Part shown: one piece after another, positions 45,251-53,356 of the stretch | Layout: each line of letters starts with the position of its first letter | How positions within the stretch are numbered: position 1 is the stretch's first letter | From: Euzebyales bacterium | GTDB taxonomy: Bacteria > Actinomycetota > Nitriliruptoria > Euzebyales > JAHELV01 | Reading direction: 5' to 3' | Length of the DNA: 64,000 nucleotides | Assembly: GCA_036374135.1 (NCBI GenBank) | Contig: DASUUK010000074.1 | Span: 159,272-223,271 of the forward strand | Notes under the pieces: model-generated | Database searches by the model: none | Told to the model about the DNA's origin: nothing | Seen by the model: the letters and a program-made list of their open reading frames with translations, nothing else | Position numbers and translations under genes: made by a program

Positions 45251-45736
45251 CTACTCGTCGACCTCCTCCTCGATGGCCGGGGCGAGCAACTCCAGCACCT
45301 CATCGACGTCGTCGGTGGTGCGCAACCGTTCGGCCTTCTCCTCGTCGACGAGCACCTTGGCCAGCGTGGCCAGCACGCCGACGTGCTCGTCGGACTTCGC
45401 GGCGACGGCGAGGGCGGCGAGGGTCTCCTCGTCGTCCTCCTCCCACACGATCGGCTCCGCGAACTGCAGGAAGGCGACCGCGGCACGGTTGACGTGCCTG
45501 CGGCTCTCGTCGGTGCCGTGCGGCAGCGCGAAGCCCTCGCCCATGTACGACGACATGACGCCCTCGCGCTCGTGCATGGCATCGACGTAGGCCTGCTCGA
45601 CCGCGCCCGCGTCGACCAGCACCCGGCCGGCCTGACTGATGGCGTCGGCGCGATCCGCGACGGAGATGCCGAGGCGGATGGTCTCGCGCGTCAGCAACTC
45701 GTGCTCGGCCGTGTCAGCCTTCGATGGCGTCGTCAT
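45251..45736 (-). CDS. PTS mannitol-type IIA component
   Basis: This 161-residue IIA protein has the phospho-histidine H73 in GEGFALPHGTDESRR, the PHGT form seen in mannitol IIA proteins. A conserved FLQFAEPIVWEEDD and LATLAKVLVDEE follow. It should pass phosphate from HPr to the separate IIB protein. It overlaps the IIB gene by 23 bases and abuts the dehydrogenase gene. Confidence 0.92.
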   Translation of the reverse strand: MTTPSKADTAEHELLTRETIRLGISVADRADAISQAGRVLVDAGAVEQAYVDAMHEREGVMSSYMGEGFALPHGTDESRRHVNRAAVAFLQFAEPIVWEEDDEETLAALAVAAKSDEHVGVLATLAKVLVDEEKAERLRTTDDVDEVLELLAPAIEEEVDE

Positions 45737-46022
45737 TCTTGATGGCCTCCTCGAGCCTGTCGAAGACCGGGTCGCCGAGGTAGGCGTTGAACGCCAGCAC
45801 CGGCCGCTCGCCTGCCTTCTGCCGCGCCCTGGACGACAGACCCTGGTGGCACAGCACCACGTCGGCGTCGTCGGGGATCTGGTTGACCGGTGAGTGGCTC
45901 ACCGTGATCCCGTAGCCGCTCAGCCGCTTCTTCAGCTGGGTGGTCAGCAGCACGCTCGAGCCCATGCCGGCCTCGCACGCGATGATGACCTTCTTGACCT
46001 CAGATCCCTGAACCGATGCCAT
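45714..46022 (-). CDS. PTS mannitol-type IIB component
   Basis: This 102-residue IIB protein has the phospho-cysteine C16 in VIIACEAGMGSSVLL, the mannitol-family loop. It is a free-standing version of the IIB domain usually fused to IIC in MtlA. It lies three bases after the IIC gene and overlaps the IIA gene by 23 bases. Confidence 0.92.
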   Translation of the reverse strand: MASVQGSEVKKVIIACEAGMGSSVLLTTQLKKRLSGYGITVSHSPVNQIPDDADVVLCHQGLSSRARQKAGERPVLAFNAYLGDPVFDRLEEAIKNDDAIEG

Positions 46023-46025
46023 GCT

Positions 46026-47162
46026 CTATGCCTCCTGTGGGCGTGCCTGGACGTTCTTGTGCGCCTTGGACTGCGCCTTGGCTTCCTCGACGTCCATCGC
46101 GGTCTCCTTCTCACCCGTCACGCGAAGGATGAACGCGGCACTGACGAACGAAACAGCGGTGGCGATGGCGACGCCGAGGAACATCCCGAAGAAGTTGCCC
46201 CGCGGCGTCACCGCGATGTAGGCGAAGATGCTGCCGGGTGCCGGAGTCGCCACCAGACCGGTGTCGGTGAGCAGGAAGGTCAGCACACCGGACGCCCCGC
46301 CGAGGATGGCGGCGACGACGGTCGCGGGACGCATCAGCACGTACGGGAAGTACATCTCGTGGATGCCACCGAAGAACTGGATGATGGCGGCGCCGGGGAT
46401 CGTCGGCCGGACCTCCCTGGGACCGGCGACCCAGAAGGCCAGGAGGATGCCCAGCCCCGGCCCGGGGTTGGTCTCGATCATGAACAGGATGGACTTCCCG
46501 GTCTCGGCGGCCTGTTCGACGCCGAGCGGTGCCAGGACGCCGTGGTTGATGGCGTTGTTGAGGAACAGGATCTTCGCGGGTTCGACGATCACCGAGGCCA
46601 ACGGCAGCAGCCGGTTGGTGACGAGGATGTCGACGCCGTTGCCGAGCACGGTCGTCAGGCTCTGCACGACCGGCCCGATCGTGTAGTAGCCGAGCACCGC
46701 CATCACGACGCCGAGGATGCCCTGCGAGAAGTTGTTGACCAGCATCTCGAAGCCCATCCTGATCCTGGGCTCCACCCACCGGTCGAACTGCCTGAGCACG
46801 TAGGCGGCGAGTGGTCCCATGACCATCGCGCCCAGGAACTGCGGGACGTCCGTGCCCGTGATCACTCCCATGGTCGCAATGACGCCGATGACCGCGCCTC
46901 GCTGCTCGTGCACCAACTTGCCGCCGCTGTAGGCGATGAGCAGCGGCAGCATGAACGTGATCATCGGACCGACCATCGCGTCGGCGATGGGCGCGTTGGG
47001 GATCCATCCGGCCGGGATGAACATCGCGGTGATCAGTCCCCATGCGATGAACGCCCCGATGTTGGGCATGACCATGGCGGCGAGGTTGCCGCCGACATGC
47101 TGGACTCGAGCTCGCCAGCCTCCACCCACTGATGGCGACGGCGCGACGTCTGGCGTACTCAT
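46026..47162 (-). CDS. PTS mannitol-type IIC permease
   Basis: This 378-residue membrane channel of the mannitol PTS begins its conserved part at GGNLAAMVMPNIGAFIAWG. It has FLNNAINHGVLAPLG, FMIETNPGPGLGILLA and the substrate motif FGGIHEMYFPYVL, with about eight helices. The C-terminal 30 residues are a charged tail in place of the fused IIB domain of many homologues. A near-perfect GGAGGTCACC precedes the ATG. It is first in the nine-gene operon. Confidence 0.94.
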   Translation of the reverse strand: MSTPDVAPSPSVGGGWRARVQHVGGNLAAMVMPNIGAFIAWGLITAMFIPAGWIPNAPIADAMVGPMITFMLPLLIAYSGGKLVHEQRGAVIGVIATMGVITGTDVPQFLGAMVMGPLAAYVLRQFDRWVEPRIRMGFEMLVNNFSQGILGVVMAVLGYYTIGPVVQSLTTVLGNGVDILVTNRLLPLASVIVEPAKILFLNNAINHGVLAPLGVEQAAETGKSILFMIETNPGPGLGILLAFWVAGPREVRPTIPGAAIIQFFGGIHEMYFPYVLMRPATVVAAILGGASGVLTFLLTDTGLVATPAPGSIFAYIAVTPRGNFFGMFLGVAIATAVSFVSAAFILRVTGEKETAMDVEEAKAQSKAHKNVQARPQEA

Positions 47163-47341
47163 ATGGTGACCTCCTCGACACCATCCGTAAGTTCGGGCCT
47201 AAACCCACGGGAACGAAACAAAACCCACATCCAAACGTGAACGTACGGCAACAGACGGGGCACGCGCAAGCCCTTTTTCCGGCCCGGTTAACATGCCACA
47301 CTGCACGAGTTGGCCGCCGTCCAGACAGCAGTTGAGCAGCC
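47163..47341. promoter_or_regulatory. Divergent promoter region with candidate DeoR operators
   Basis: The 179 bp between the IIC gene and the DeoR gene are AT-richer than their surroundings. The element AAACCCAC occurs at 47201-47208 and again at 47221-47228, exactly 20 bp apart. Each is followed by a GGAACG- or GTGAACG-like motif (near 47210 and 47238). Direct repeats on the same helix face suit a DeoR-type repressor controlling both directions. I cannot assign the -35/-10 pairs with confidence. Confidence 0.5.
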
Positions 47342-48103
47342 GTGTACGCACCTGAACGCCAGCGGGAGATCATGCGCCGCGCACGCCGCGACGGCCGGGT
47401 CGAGGTTGCCGTGCTGGCCGCCACCTTCGGCGTGACCACGGAGACCGTGCGCCGTGATCTGACACGGTTGGAGCGCCGCGGGATGATCCGACGCGTCCAC
47501 GGCGGGGCGTTGCCGGTCGACCGGCTCGGGTTCGAGCCCGACTACGCGCAGCGCATGGATGTGCACCGCGCCGAGAAGCAACGGATCGGCGCCGCCGCGG
47601 TCGACCTGGTGCCCAACGAGGGCGCCGTGCTGATCGACGCGGGGACGACGACCGCACGACTCGTCGAGGCGTTCCCGACCGACCGGGAACTGGTGGTCAC
47701 GACGAACTCGCTCCCCCTGGCCCGAAGCCTCGTCGAGCGCTCGAACGTCACCGTGCTGATGCCCGGAGGCCGGCTGCGACCACGCACGCTGGCGCAGGTC
47801 GACGTGTGGACGCAGCGCGTGCTGGCCGAACTGCACGTCGACGTCGCCTTCATCGCCACCAACGGCATGTCCGCCGAGTACGGCCTCACCACACCCGACG
47901 TCGCCGAGGCCGAGATCAAGCGGGCGATGATCCGCGCCGGGGGGCGCGTCGTGCTGCTCGCCGACTCGAGCAAGCTCGGTCAGCACCACTTCATCCGCTT
48001 CGGCGACCTCGAGCAGATCGACGTCCTGATCTGCGACGACGCGCTCGACGACGAGGCCGCTGCGGAGTTCCGCCGCCTCGGCGTCGAGGTGATTCTCGTC
48101 TGA
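47342..48103 (+). CDS. DeoR family transcriptional regulator
   Basis: This 253-residue regulator has an N-terminal DeoR helix-turn-helix (RVEVAVLAATFGVTTETVRR, then DLTRLERRGMIRRVHGGAL) and a C-terminal sugar-phosphate sensor domain (VLIDAGTTTARLVEAF, TTNSLPLARSLVE, FIATNGMSAEYGLTTPD, ADSSKLG). Divergence from the PTS operon suggests it represses that operon and responds to a fructose or hexitol phosphate. The start is GTG. Confidence 0.9.
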   Translation: MYAPERQREIMRRARRDGRVEVAVLAATFGVTTETVRRDLTRLERRGMIRRVHGGALPVDRLGFEPDYAQRMDVHRAEKQRIGAAAVDLVPNEGAVLIDAGTTTARLVEAFPTDRELVVTTNSLPLARSLVERSNVTVLMPGGRLRPRTLAQVDVWTQRVLAELHVDVAFIATNGMSAEYGLTTPDVAEAEIKRAMIRAGGRVVLLADSSKLGQHHFIRFGDLEQIDVLICDDALDDEAAAEFRRLGVEVILV

Positions 48104-48113
48104 CGCCGAAGCG

Positions 48114-48129
48114 GCCCGTACGGACGGGC
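48114..48129. terminator. Hairpin between converging genes
   Basis: GCCCGT-ACGG-ACGGGC is a perfect 6-bp stem with a four-base loop in the 40-bp gap between the DeoR gene and phoH. It can serve both directions. There is no T-tract. Confidence 0.45.
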
Positions 48130-48143
48130 GCGCGACCGGGCGC

Positions 48144-49484
48144 CTAGAAGGCCATCGCCGCCAGCTCGGCGAGCGGCGAGCGGACCCCCTTGCTCATCGT
48201 CACGTGCCCGAACAGCTCGGAGCCCTTCATCTTCTCGATCAGCGCCGCCAGCCCCCCGTAGGGCGAGATGTAGGGGTTGTCGACCTGCGACAGGTCACCG
48301 CAGAACACGACCTTCGATCCGGCGGCCATGCGCGTGAGGATCACCTTCAGCGTCGGCAGCTCCAGGTTCTGGGCCTCGTCGACGATGACGTACTCGTCGG
48401 TGATCGACCGCCCCCGCAGGTAGGTGATCGCCGCCATCTCGAGCTGCCCGCGGTCCAGCAGCGAGTCCACGGCGGACTGCAGCTCCCGGTGCCCCGCCGA
48501 CCACTGCCCGCCCGAGGTGTCGTCGCCGCGGAACAGCGAGTACAGGTTGTCGTGGACCGCGGCCATCCACGGCTGCAGCTTCTCGTCCAGGTCACCCGGC
48601 AGGTACCCGACCTCCTGACGGCCCACCGCCACGAGCGGCCGGTAGACCGACAGGCGCCGGTACGCGCCGGCCTCCACGACCTGCTCCAGCCCGGCGGCCA
48701 GGGCCAGGAACGTCTTGCCGGTGCCGGCCATGCCCATCAGCGACACGCACGGCACGTCGGGATCCATGAGCAGGTCCAGCGCGAACGTCTGCCGCACGTC
48801 GCGGGGGCTGACGCCGAACACGCGCGGCCGGCCACCGACCCGCTCGACGATCACCGGCCCATCCGGCGGACAGGACGCCACACGTGCCAGACCGCTCGAC
48901 GACGCGCCCGAGCGCAGCACCAGGCACTGGTTCACCCACGCGCCGGCCTCGGCGGCGACCTCCGCCGACAGCTCGAGCTTGCCGTCACGGTGCAGCACGT
49001 CCAACGCGGCCGAGTCGACGTCGAGCTCGGCCATGCCGGTGTACCGCTCGTCGACCTCGACGGTGTCGGCGCGGTAGTCCTCGACCGCGACGCCGAGCTG
49101 GCTGCCCTTGATGCGCAGCGCGCTGTCCTTCGTGACGAGCGTGCCGGCCAGGCCGACGGCCACCGAGAGGATCCGGTTGTCCGGCTTGGCCGGATCCAGG
49201 TACGGCGGCAGCTCGCTGTCGACGTGGTTGCCCTCCACCCGGATCGTGCCGGCCCTGGGCAGGTCGACCGCGTCGCGCAGTCCGTTGGAGCTGCGTAGCC
49301 GCAGCTCCTCGATCAGGCGCAACGCCGTCCTGGCGTTGCGACCCACCTCGTCCATGCGGGTCTTCTGACGATCGAGCTCCTCGACGACCACCAGCGGCAG
49401 CACCACCTCGTGCTCATCGAACCGGTACAGCGCGTGCGGGTCCGCCAACAACACGCATGTGTCGAGCACAAACGTCGAACCCAT
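48144..49484 (-). CDS. PhoH-like ATPase with N-terminal PIN domain
   Basis: This 446-residue protein starts with a PIN ribonuclease domain (D8 in TFVLDTCVLLADP, then LPLVVVEELDRQK and a later acidic D in KPDNRILSVA). The PhoH P-loop ATPase domain begins near residue 240: LMGMAGTGKTFLALAAGLEQ is the nucleotide loop and YVIVDEAQNLELPTLK the Walker B region, followed by VFCGDLSQVD. It is probably an RNA-unwinding nuclease/ATPase. The ATG at 49484 has GGGGAGG upstream. Confidence 0.92.
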   Translation of the reverse strand: MGSTFVLDTCVLLADPHALYRFDEHEVVLPLVVVEELDRQKTRMDEVGRNARTALRLIEELRLRSSNGLRDAVDLPRAGTIRVEGNHVDSELPPYLDPAKPDNRILSVAVGLAGTLVTKDSALRIKGSQLGVAVEDYRADTVEVDERYTGMAELDVDSAALDVLHRDGKLELSAEVAAEAGAWVNQCLVLRSGASSSGLARVASCPPDGPVIVERVGGRPRVFGVSPRDVRQTFALDLLMDPDVPCVSLMGMAGTGKTFLALAAGLEQVVEAGAYRRLSVYRPLVAVGRQEVGYLPGDLDEKLQPWMAAVHDNLYSLFRGDDTSGGQWSAGHRELQSAVDSLLDRGQLEMAAITYLRGRSITDEYVIVDEAQNLELPTLKVILTRMAAGSKVVFCGDLSQVDNPYISPYGGLAALIEKMKGSELFGHVTMSKGVRSPLAELAAMAF

Positions 49485-49543
49485 CTGGCATCCTCCCCTG
49501 GTTGGACGAGCTACCGCTGCCGGTCCGCGGGCCGTTGCGGGTC

Positions 49544-50080
49544 CTAGGGCGGCGCCACCGCTTCGACGGCGACGCACTTCGGACCCTTGAACGTCAGGCG
49601 GAACCGCGCGCCCTTGCGCAGGTGGACGTCATCGATGTCCAGCCCGTCGCGGCCGGCGAGCGCGGCCATGACCGAGGGGATGACGTCGCCGTGCGAGCAC
49701 ATGACGACGTCGCCGGCCGGGCCGTCCGCCACGACCTGGTCGACCAGCGCGAGACCCCTGCCGCCCAGCCACGCCGACGCGACCCAGGTGTCGCCCGCGT
49801 CGACCAGTGGCACCGACGGCGCCTCACCGAGCACCTCGGCCGGTTCGACGTCGATGCCGAACCTGTCAGCCAGGGGCTGCACGGTCTCCACGCAACGCGT
49901 GAAGGGGCTGGTCAGGATGCGGACGATGGGTCGGGCGCCCAGCTCGACGGCGAGGCCCTTGGACTGTGCCCTGCCGGCCTTCGTCAGCGGCCGGTCCCGG
50001 TCCCGTTTGCCCCACCACCTATCACGACTCTGCGCCTTCGCGTGGCGCACCAGCTGTATGGAGGTGTCCGCATCGGTCAT
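49544..50080 (-). CDS. SixA-like histidine phosphatase
   Basis: This 178-residue histidine phosphatase has the RHG-type motif LVRHAKAQSRDRW (phospho-His), a following Arg in LTSPFTRCVETVQP and the second His in VVMCSHGDVIPSV. Its RDRPLTKAGRAQSKGLA segment matches the phosphatase half of some actinobacterial Nudix-phosphatase fusions, but no Nudix domain is attached. ATG at 50080 is used; a longer start at 50122 adds 14 unrelated residues. The substrate is unknown. Confidence 0.8.
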   Translation of the reverse strand: MTDADTSIQLVRHAKAQSRDRWWGKRDRDRPLTKAGRAQSKGLAVELGARPIVRILTSPFTRCVETVQPLADRFGIDVEPAEVLGEAPSVPLVDAGDTWVASAWLGGRGLALVDQVVADGPAGDVVMCSHGDVIPSVMAALAGRDGLDIDDVHLRKGARFRLTFKGPKCVAVEAVAPP

Positions 50081-50140
50081 CGACGCTTCGCAGCATAGCC
50101 CAGCGATGCCACGTCGTGACATCTTTTTCGTCGGCGGTGG

Positions 50141-50917
50141 TCAGCGGCCGAACCGGCGCTTGCGCCCGGCGAAGTCACGCAACGCGCGCAGGAAGTCGAT
50201 CTTGCGGAACGCCGGCCAGTACGCGTCGGTGAAGTGGAACTCCGAGTGGGCCGACTGCCACAGCAGGAACCCCGACAGGCGGATCTCACCCGACGTGCGG
50301 ATGATGAGATCGGGGTCGGGCGTGCCGGTCGTGTACAGGTGCGGCGCGAGCAGCTCGGGCGTCAGCCCGTCGATCACCTGCTCGAGCGAGTCACCGAGCT
50401 CGAGCCGCTCCTGCAGCAGGCCCCGCACCGCGTCGATGATCTCCTGCCTGCCGCCGTAGCCGACCGCCACCTGGACGTGGAGCGCGGTGCCGGAGCTCGT
50501 GCGGTCGGCCGCATCCTTCAACGCCAGGCGCAGCCCGTCGGGCAGGGCATCGAGCGCCCCGACCGGGGTGATGCGGAACCCGCGCGCCCGGTTCCGCGGG
50601 TCGTCGGCGATGGCCGTCACCGTCTGACCGATGATGTCGGCCAGCTCCGCCAGCTCCGCGGGATCTCTGGAGAAGTTGTCAGTCGACAGCAGCCACAGCG
50701 TGATGTGCGCGATGCCGAACTCGTGGCACCAGTCGAGCATGTGCTGGATCTTGCCCGCACCGAGACGGTGGCCGTCCGCGACGGTCGACAGCCCCATCTC
50801 GCGGGCGTAGCGGCGGTTCCCGTCCAGGATGACGCCGACGTGTCGCGGGAGGACGTCATGCGGCAACGACGCGGCGAGCCGCCGCTCGTAGAGCCGGTAG
50901 ACGAGGTTTCGCATCAC
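50141..50917 (-). CDS. Isoprenyl transferase (cis-prenyltransferase, UppS family)
   Basis: This 258-residue enzyme has GVILDGNRRYARE (catalytic Asp and the diphosphate-binding segment, with Arg where many have Gly), GHRLGAGKIQ, LWLLSTDNFSRDP, VGYGGRQEIIDAV and the C-terminal DPDLIIRTSGEIRLSGFLLW plus YWPAF. It condenses IPP onto an allylic diphosphate for cell-wall lipid carriers. The DGNRR form resembles the short-chain mycobacterial-type enzymes. ATG at 50917 or 50914. Confidence 0.92.
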   Translation of the reverse strand: MMRNLVYRLYERRLAASLPHDVLPRHVGVILDGNRRYAREMGLSTVADGHRLGAGKIQHMLDWCHEFGIAHITLWLLSTDNFSRDPAELAELADIIGQTVTAIADDPRNRARGFRITPVGALDALPDGLRLALKDAADRTSSGTALHVQVAVGYGGRQEIIDAVRGLLQERLELGDSLEQVIDGLTPELLAPHLYTTGTPDPDLIIRTSGEIRLSGFLLWQSAHSEFHFTDAYWPAFRKIDFLRALRDFAGRKRRFGR

Positions 50918-51010
50918 GGTGTGCTCTGTCCGAAGGCCGACACCGCAGTGTACGAGGCTCCCAGGTGGCCGGCGGAACCTGCGCGGCCGGTGCGGCGCGC
51001 AGCGCTGCGG

Positions 51011-51799
51011 TCAGCTGCCGGCGAAGTCGACCACGAGTGGCGCGTGGTCGGACGGCTTGGTGCCCGGCACCTTCGTCGGCTTGCGGTACGGGCGCTGCAC
51101 GACGCTGTCGGTCAGGCGTCCGGCGAGCCCTTCGCTGACCAGCGCGAGATCGATGCGCAGCCCGAAGCCTTTGTGGAAGTGCCCCGCGCGGTAGTCCCAC
51201 CAGGTGAAGCCGGGCTCGTCGGGGTGCAGGCGGCGGAACGCGTCGACGAAGCCCGTGTCGACGACGGCCCGCAGGCGGCTGCGCTCGTCATCGGTGATGT
51301 GGGTTGCGCCGTGCACAGCGGACGGGTCCCACACGTCGAGGTCGGTCGGACACACGTTCAGGTCACCGGCGATGATGGCCGGGCCGTCCGCGAGCTCCGC
51401 CGCGCGCTCGCGCATCGCTTCGAGGAACAGCAGCTTCTGCTTGAACGCGGGGCTGTCGAGCGCCTGGCCGTTGGGCACGTAGGTGCTGACGACCCGCACG
51501 TCGCCGACGGTCGCCTCGACCCACCGCGCCTCGTCGACGGCGGGCTCGCCGCGCAATCCCGCCTGCACGTCGCTGAACCCGAGGCCGCCGCGTGCCAGGA
51601 CCGCGACCCCGGCCCAGCGTCCCGCGGAGTGGTCGGCGGCCACGTAGCCGTGCTCCTCGAACGCGCCGTGCGGGAAGTTCTCGGCCGTGCACTTGGTCTC
51701 CTGCAGACACACGACGTCGGGCCCGAGGTCGTCGAGCAGCGCCAGCACGCGGGTCAGTCGGGTGCTGATCGAGTTGACGTTGTAGGTGATCAGGCGCAT
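51011..51799 (-). CDS. xth: Exodeoxyribonuclease III
   Basis: This 262-residue AP endonuclease/3'-5' exonuclease of the EEP superfamily has the start ITYNVNSISTRL, VVCLQETKC (metal Glu), YVPNGQALDS, IAGDLNVCPTDLDVWDP, FTWWDYRAGHFHKGFGLRIDLAL and the catalytic His in PSDHAPLVVDF. It lies next to an Fpg/Nei glycosylase on the same strand, which suggests shared base-excision repair duty. Confidence 0.93.
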   Translation of the reverse strand: MRLITYNVNSISTRLTRVLALLDDLGPDVVCLQETKCTAENFPHGAFEEHGYVAADHSAGRWAGVAVLARGGLGFSDVQAGLRGEPAVDEARWVEATVGDVRVVSTYVPNGQALDSPAFKQKLLFLEAMRERAAELADGPAIIAGDLNVCPTDLDVWDPSAVHGATHITDDERSRLRAVVDTGFVDAFRRLHPDEPGFTWWDYRAGHFHKGFGLRIDLALVSEGLAGRLTDSVVQRPYRKPTKVPGTKPSDHAPLVVDFAGS

Positions 51800-51859
51800 C
51801 GTCGTGTCCGTCGCGTCGCGTGCGTCGGGCGACGCCCGGGGCGCCGCCCGACGTCGAGC

Positions 51860-52732
51860 CTAGCCGTGCTGCCGTCCCCGGCCCCACTCCTGCCGGTCGA
51901 CACCCAGCCGGCTGAGCGCATTGTCGGCGAGGATCCGACCGTCCGTCTGGCAGGCTGCGCAGTAGTTGACCGTGTAGCGGTTGTACGTGATCTCGCGGAC
52001 CTCGTCACCGCAGACCGGGCACGGCTCGCCGGTGCGCGCGTGGACCTGCGCGGGCCGGTCCTTCGACGCGCTCATGTCGTCGCGGTCCCGCTCGGCCGCC
52101 AGGCCCTCGGCGATCGTCGCGCCGATCGCGGCGTGCAGGGCGGCGATCTGGTCGTCGTCCATGCCACGGGTCGCCGTGAACGGCGAGAGTCGCGCGCGAT
52201 GGCAGATCTCGTTCGCGAGCCGCCGCCCGATGCCGGCGATCACCCGTTGATCCCGCAGGAAGGTGTGCAGACGCATGCCGTGCGCGCCGACGAGGCCCGC
52301 CAGGTCGTCGAGGGTCACGGCATCCGCTTCCGGGCCAAGATCGGCCAGCGGCTCCTGCGACAACGGATCACCACTGACGACCCAGACGCCTGCGCGCCGC
52401 TCCGTGCCTGCCTCGCTCAGCAGCAGTCGCCGACCATCCGTGAAGTGCCACCGCGCGACACCGTTGCGCGGTCGCTTCGACTTCGACGTGTCCGGCTTCA
52501 GGCGCCCGCCCTGCATCAGGTGCACGACGAAGGTCACCACGTCGACGTCGAGCAGGAGGTGCTTGCCGCGCGAGGCGACCGACGTGAGCACGTGGCCGTG
52601 TGCGGCGTCGGGTGGCGGCGAGAAGGTCTTGAGTGCGGTGAACGACAGCGGCTCGAACCGCTCGACGCCCGCGCCGCCGAACTGTTCCGTCAGCCGCTCG
52701 GCATGCGCCCTGATCTCGGGCAGTTCGGGCAC
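51860..52732 (-). CDS. Fpg/Nei family DNA glycosylase
   Basis: This 290-residue bifunctional glycosylase has the catalytic N-terminus PELPEI (Pro as nucleophile after Met removal, then Glu), a conserved Lys in SRGKHLLLDV, the helix-two-turn-helix VIAGIGRRLANEICHRARLS and a C-terminal zinc finger with CPVCGDEV and YCAACQTDGR. The usual GNIY in the H2TH loop is GRRL here. The damage preference cannot be stated. The start is GTG with AGGAGG upstream. Confidence 0.9.
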   Translation of the reverse strand: MPELPEIRAHAERLTEQFGGAGVERFEPLSFTALKTFSPPPDAAHGHVLTSVASRGKHLLLDVDVVTFVVHLMQGGRLKPDTSKSKRPRNGVARWHFTDGRRLLLSEAGTERRAGVWVVSGDPLSQEPLADLGPEADAVTLDDLAGLVGAHGMRLHTFLRDQRVIAGIGRRLANEICHRARLSPFTATRGMDDDQIAALHAAIGATIAEGLAAERDRDDMSASKDRPAQVHARTGEPCPVCGDEVREITYNRYTVNYCAACQTDGRILADNALSRLGVDRQEWGRGRQHG

Positions 52733-52828
52733 GGTGCGCCTCCTGTCATTGCCCGCCGCGAACGCGGCGTCGCACGTCTACACTTCTCGCCTGTTCAATC
52801 GCCCGCCGACCGCATGGGGTGTCTCGCG

Positions 52829-53308
52829 TTGAGTGATACGGTCTGGCTCTCCCAGTCTGCCCACGATCAGCTGACATCGGAACTGGAGCATCTCAAGACC
52901 ACTGGTCGTGAGGAAGCCGCACAGGCCATCAAGACCGCCCGTGCCCACGGGGACCTCCGGGAGAACGCCGAGTACGACACGGCGAAGGAGGAGCAGGGCA
53001 AGATGGAGGCCCGCATCCGCCAGCTCGAGGACATGCTGTCACGGGCGCAGGTCGGGTCCGCCCCGTCGGGCGATGTCGTCGTCGGCGGCAGCGTGGTCGA
53101 CACCGTCGACGAGGACGGCGATGAGCAGACCTACCTCATCGGCAGTCGCGAGGACCGCACGACCGGGCTGACGGTCATCAGCCCCGACTCGCCACTCGGT
53201 CGCGCGCTCATGGGCACCCGCGTCGGGCAGGAGGTCAGCTACCAGGCGCCCGCCGGCGAGTTCTCGATCAAGGTCACGGGCGTCCGCGGTCTCGAGGAAC
53301 GGGTCTGA
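52829..53308 (+). CDS. greA: Transcription elongation factor GreA
   Basis: This protein of about 159 residues has an N-terminal coiled-coil hairpin with the acidic tip HGDLRENAEYDTAKEEQ and a C-terminal FKBP-like domain (VSYQAPAGEFSIKVTGV, with ISPDSPLGRALMG before it). It rescues backtracked RNA polymerase. TTG at 52829 (SDTVWLSQSAHDQL) fits the family start and has GGGGT upstream. ATG at 52814 would add five residues but lacks a ribosome binding site. Confidence 0.93.
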   Translation: MSDTVWLSQSAHDQLTSELEHLKTTGREEAAQAIKTARAHGDLRENAEYDTAKEEQGKMEARIRQLEDMLSRAQVGSAPSGDVVVGGSVVDTVDEDGDEQTYLIGSREDRTTGLTVISPDSPLGRALMGTRVGQEVSYQAPAGEFSIKVTGVRGLEERV

Positions 53309-53356
53309 CCAGCCGCGCCGTCGGGCCAGCCGGCGGATGGACCCGGCCGCCCGCGA

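Noticed and set aside
50234..52800. Very long plus-strand frame upstream of greA
   Set aside because: It is antisense to uppS, xth and the Fpg/Nei gene, which have complete family motifs. Only its last 480 bases (greA) are a real gene.
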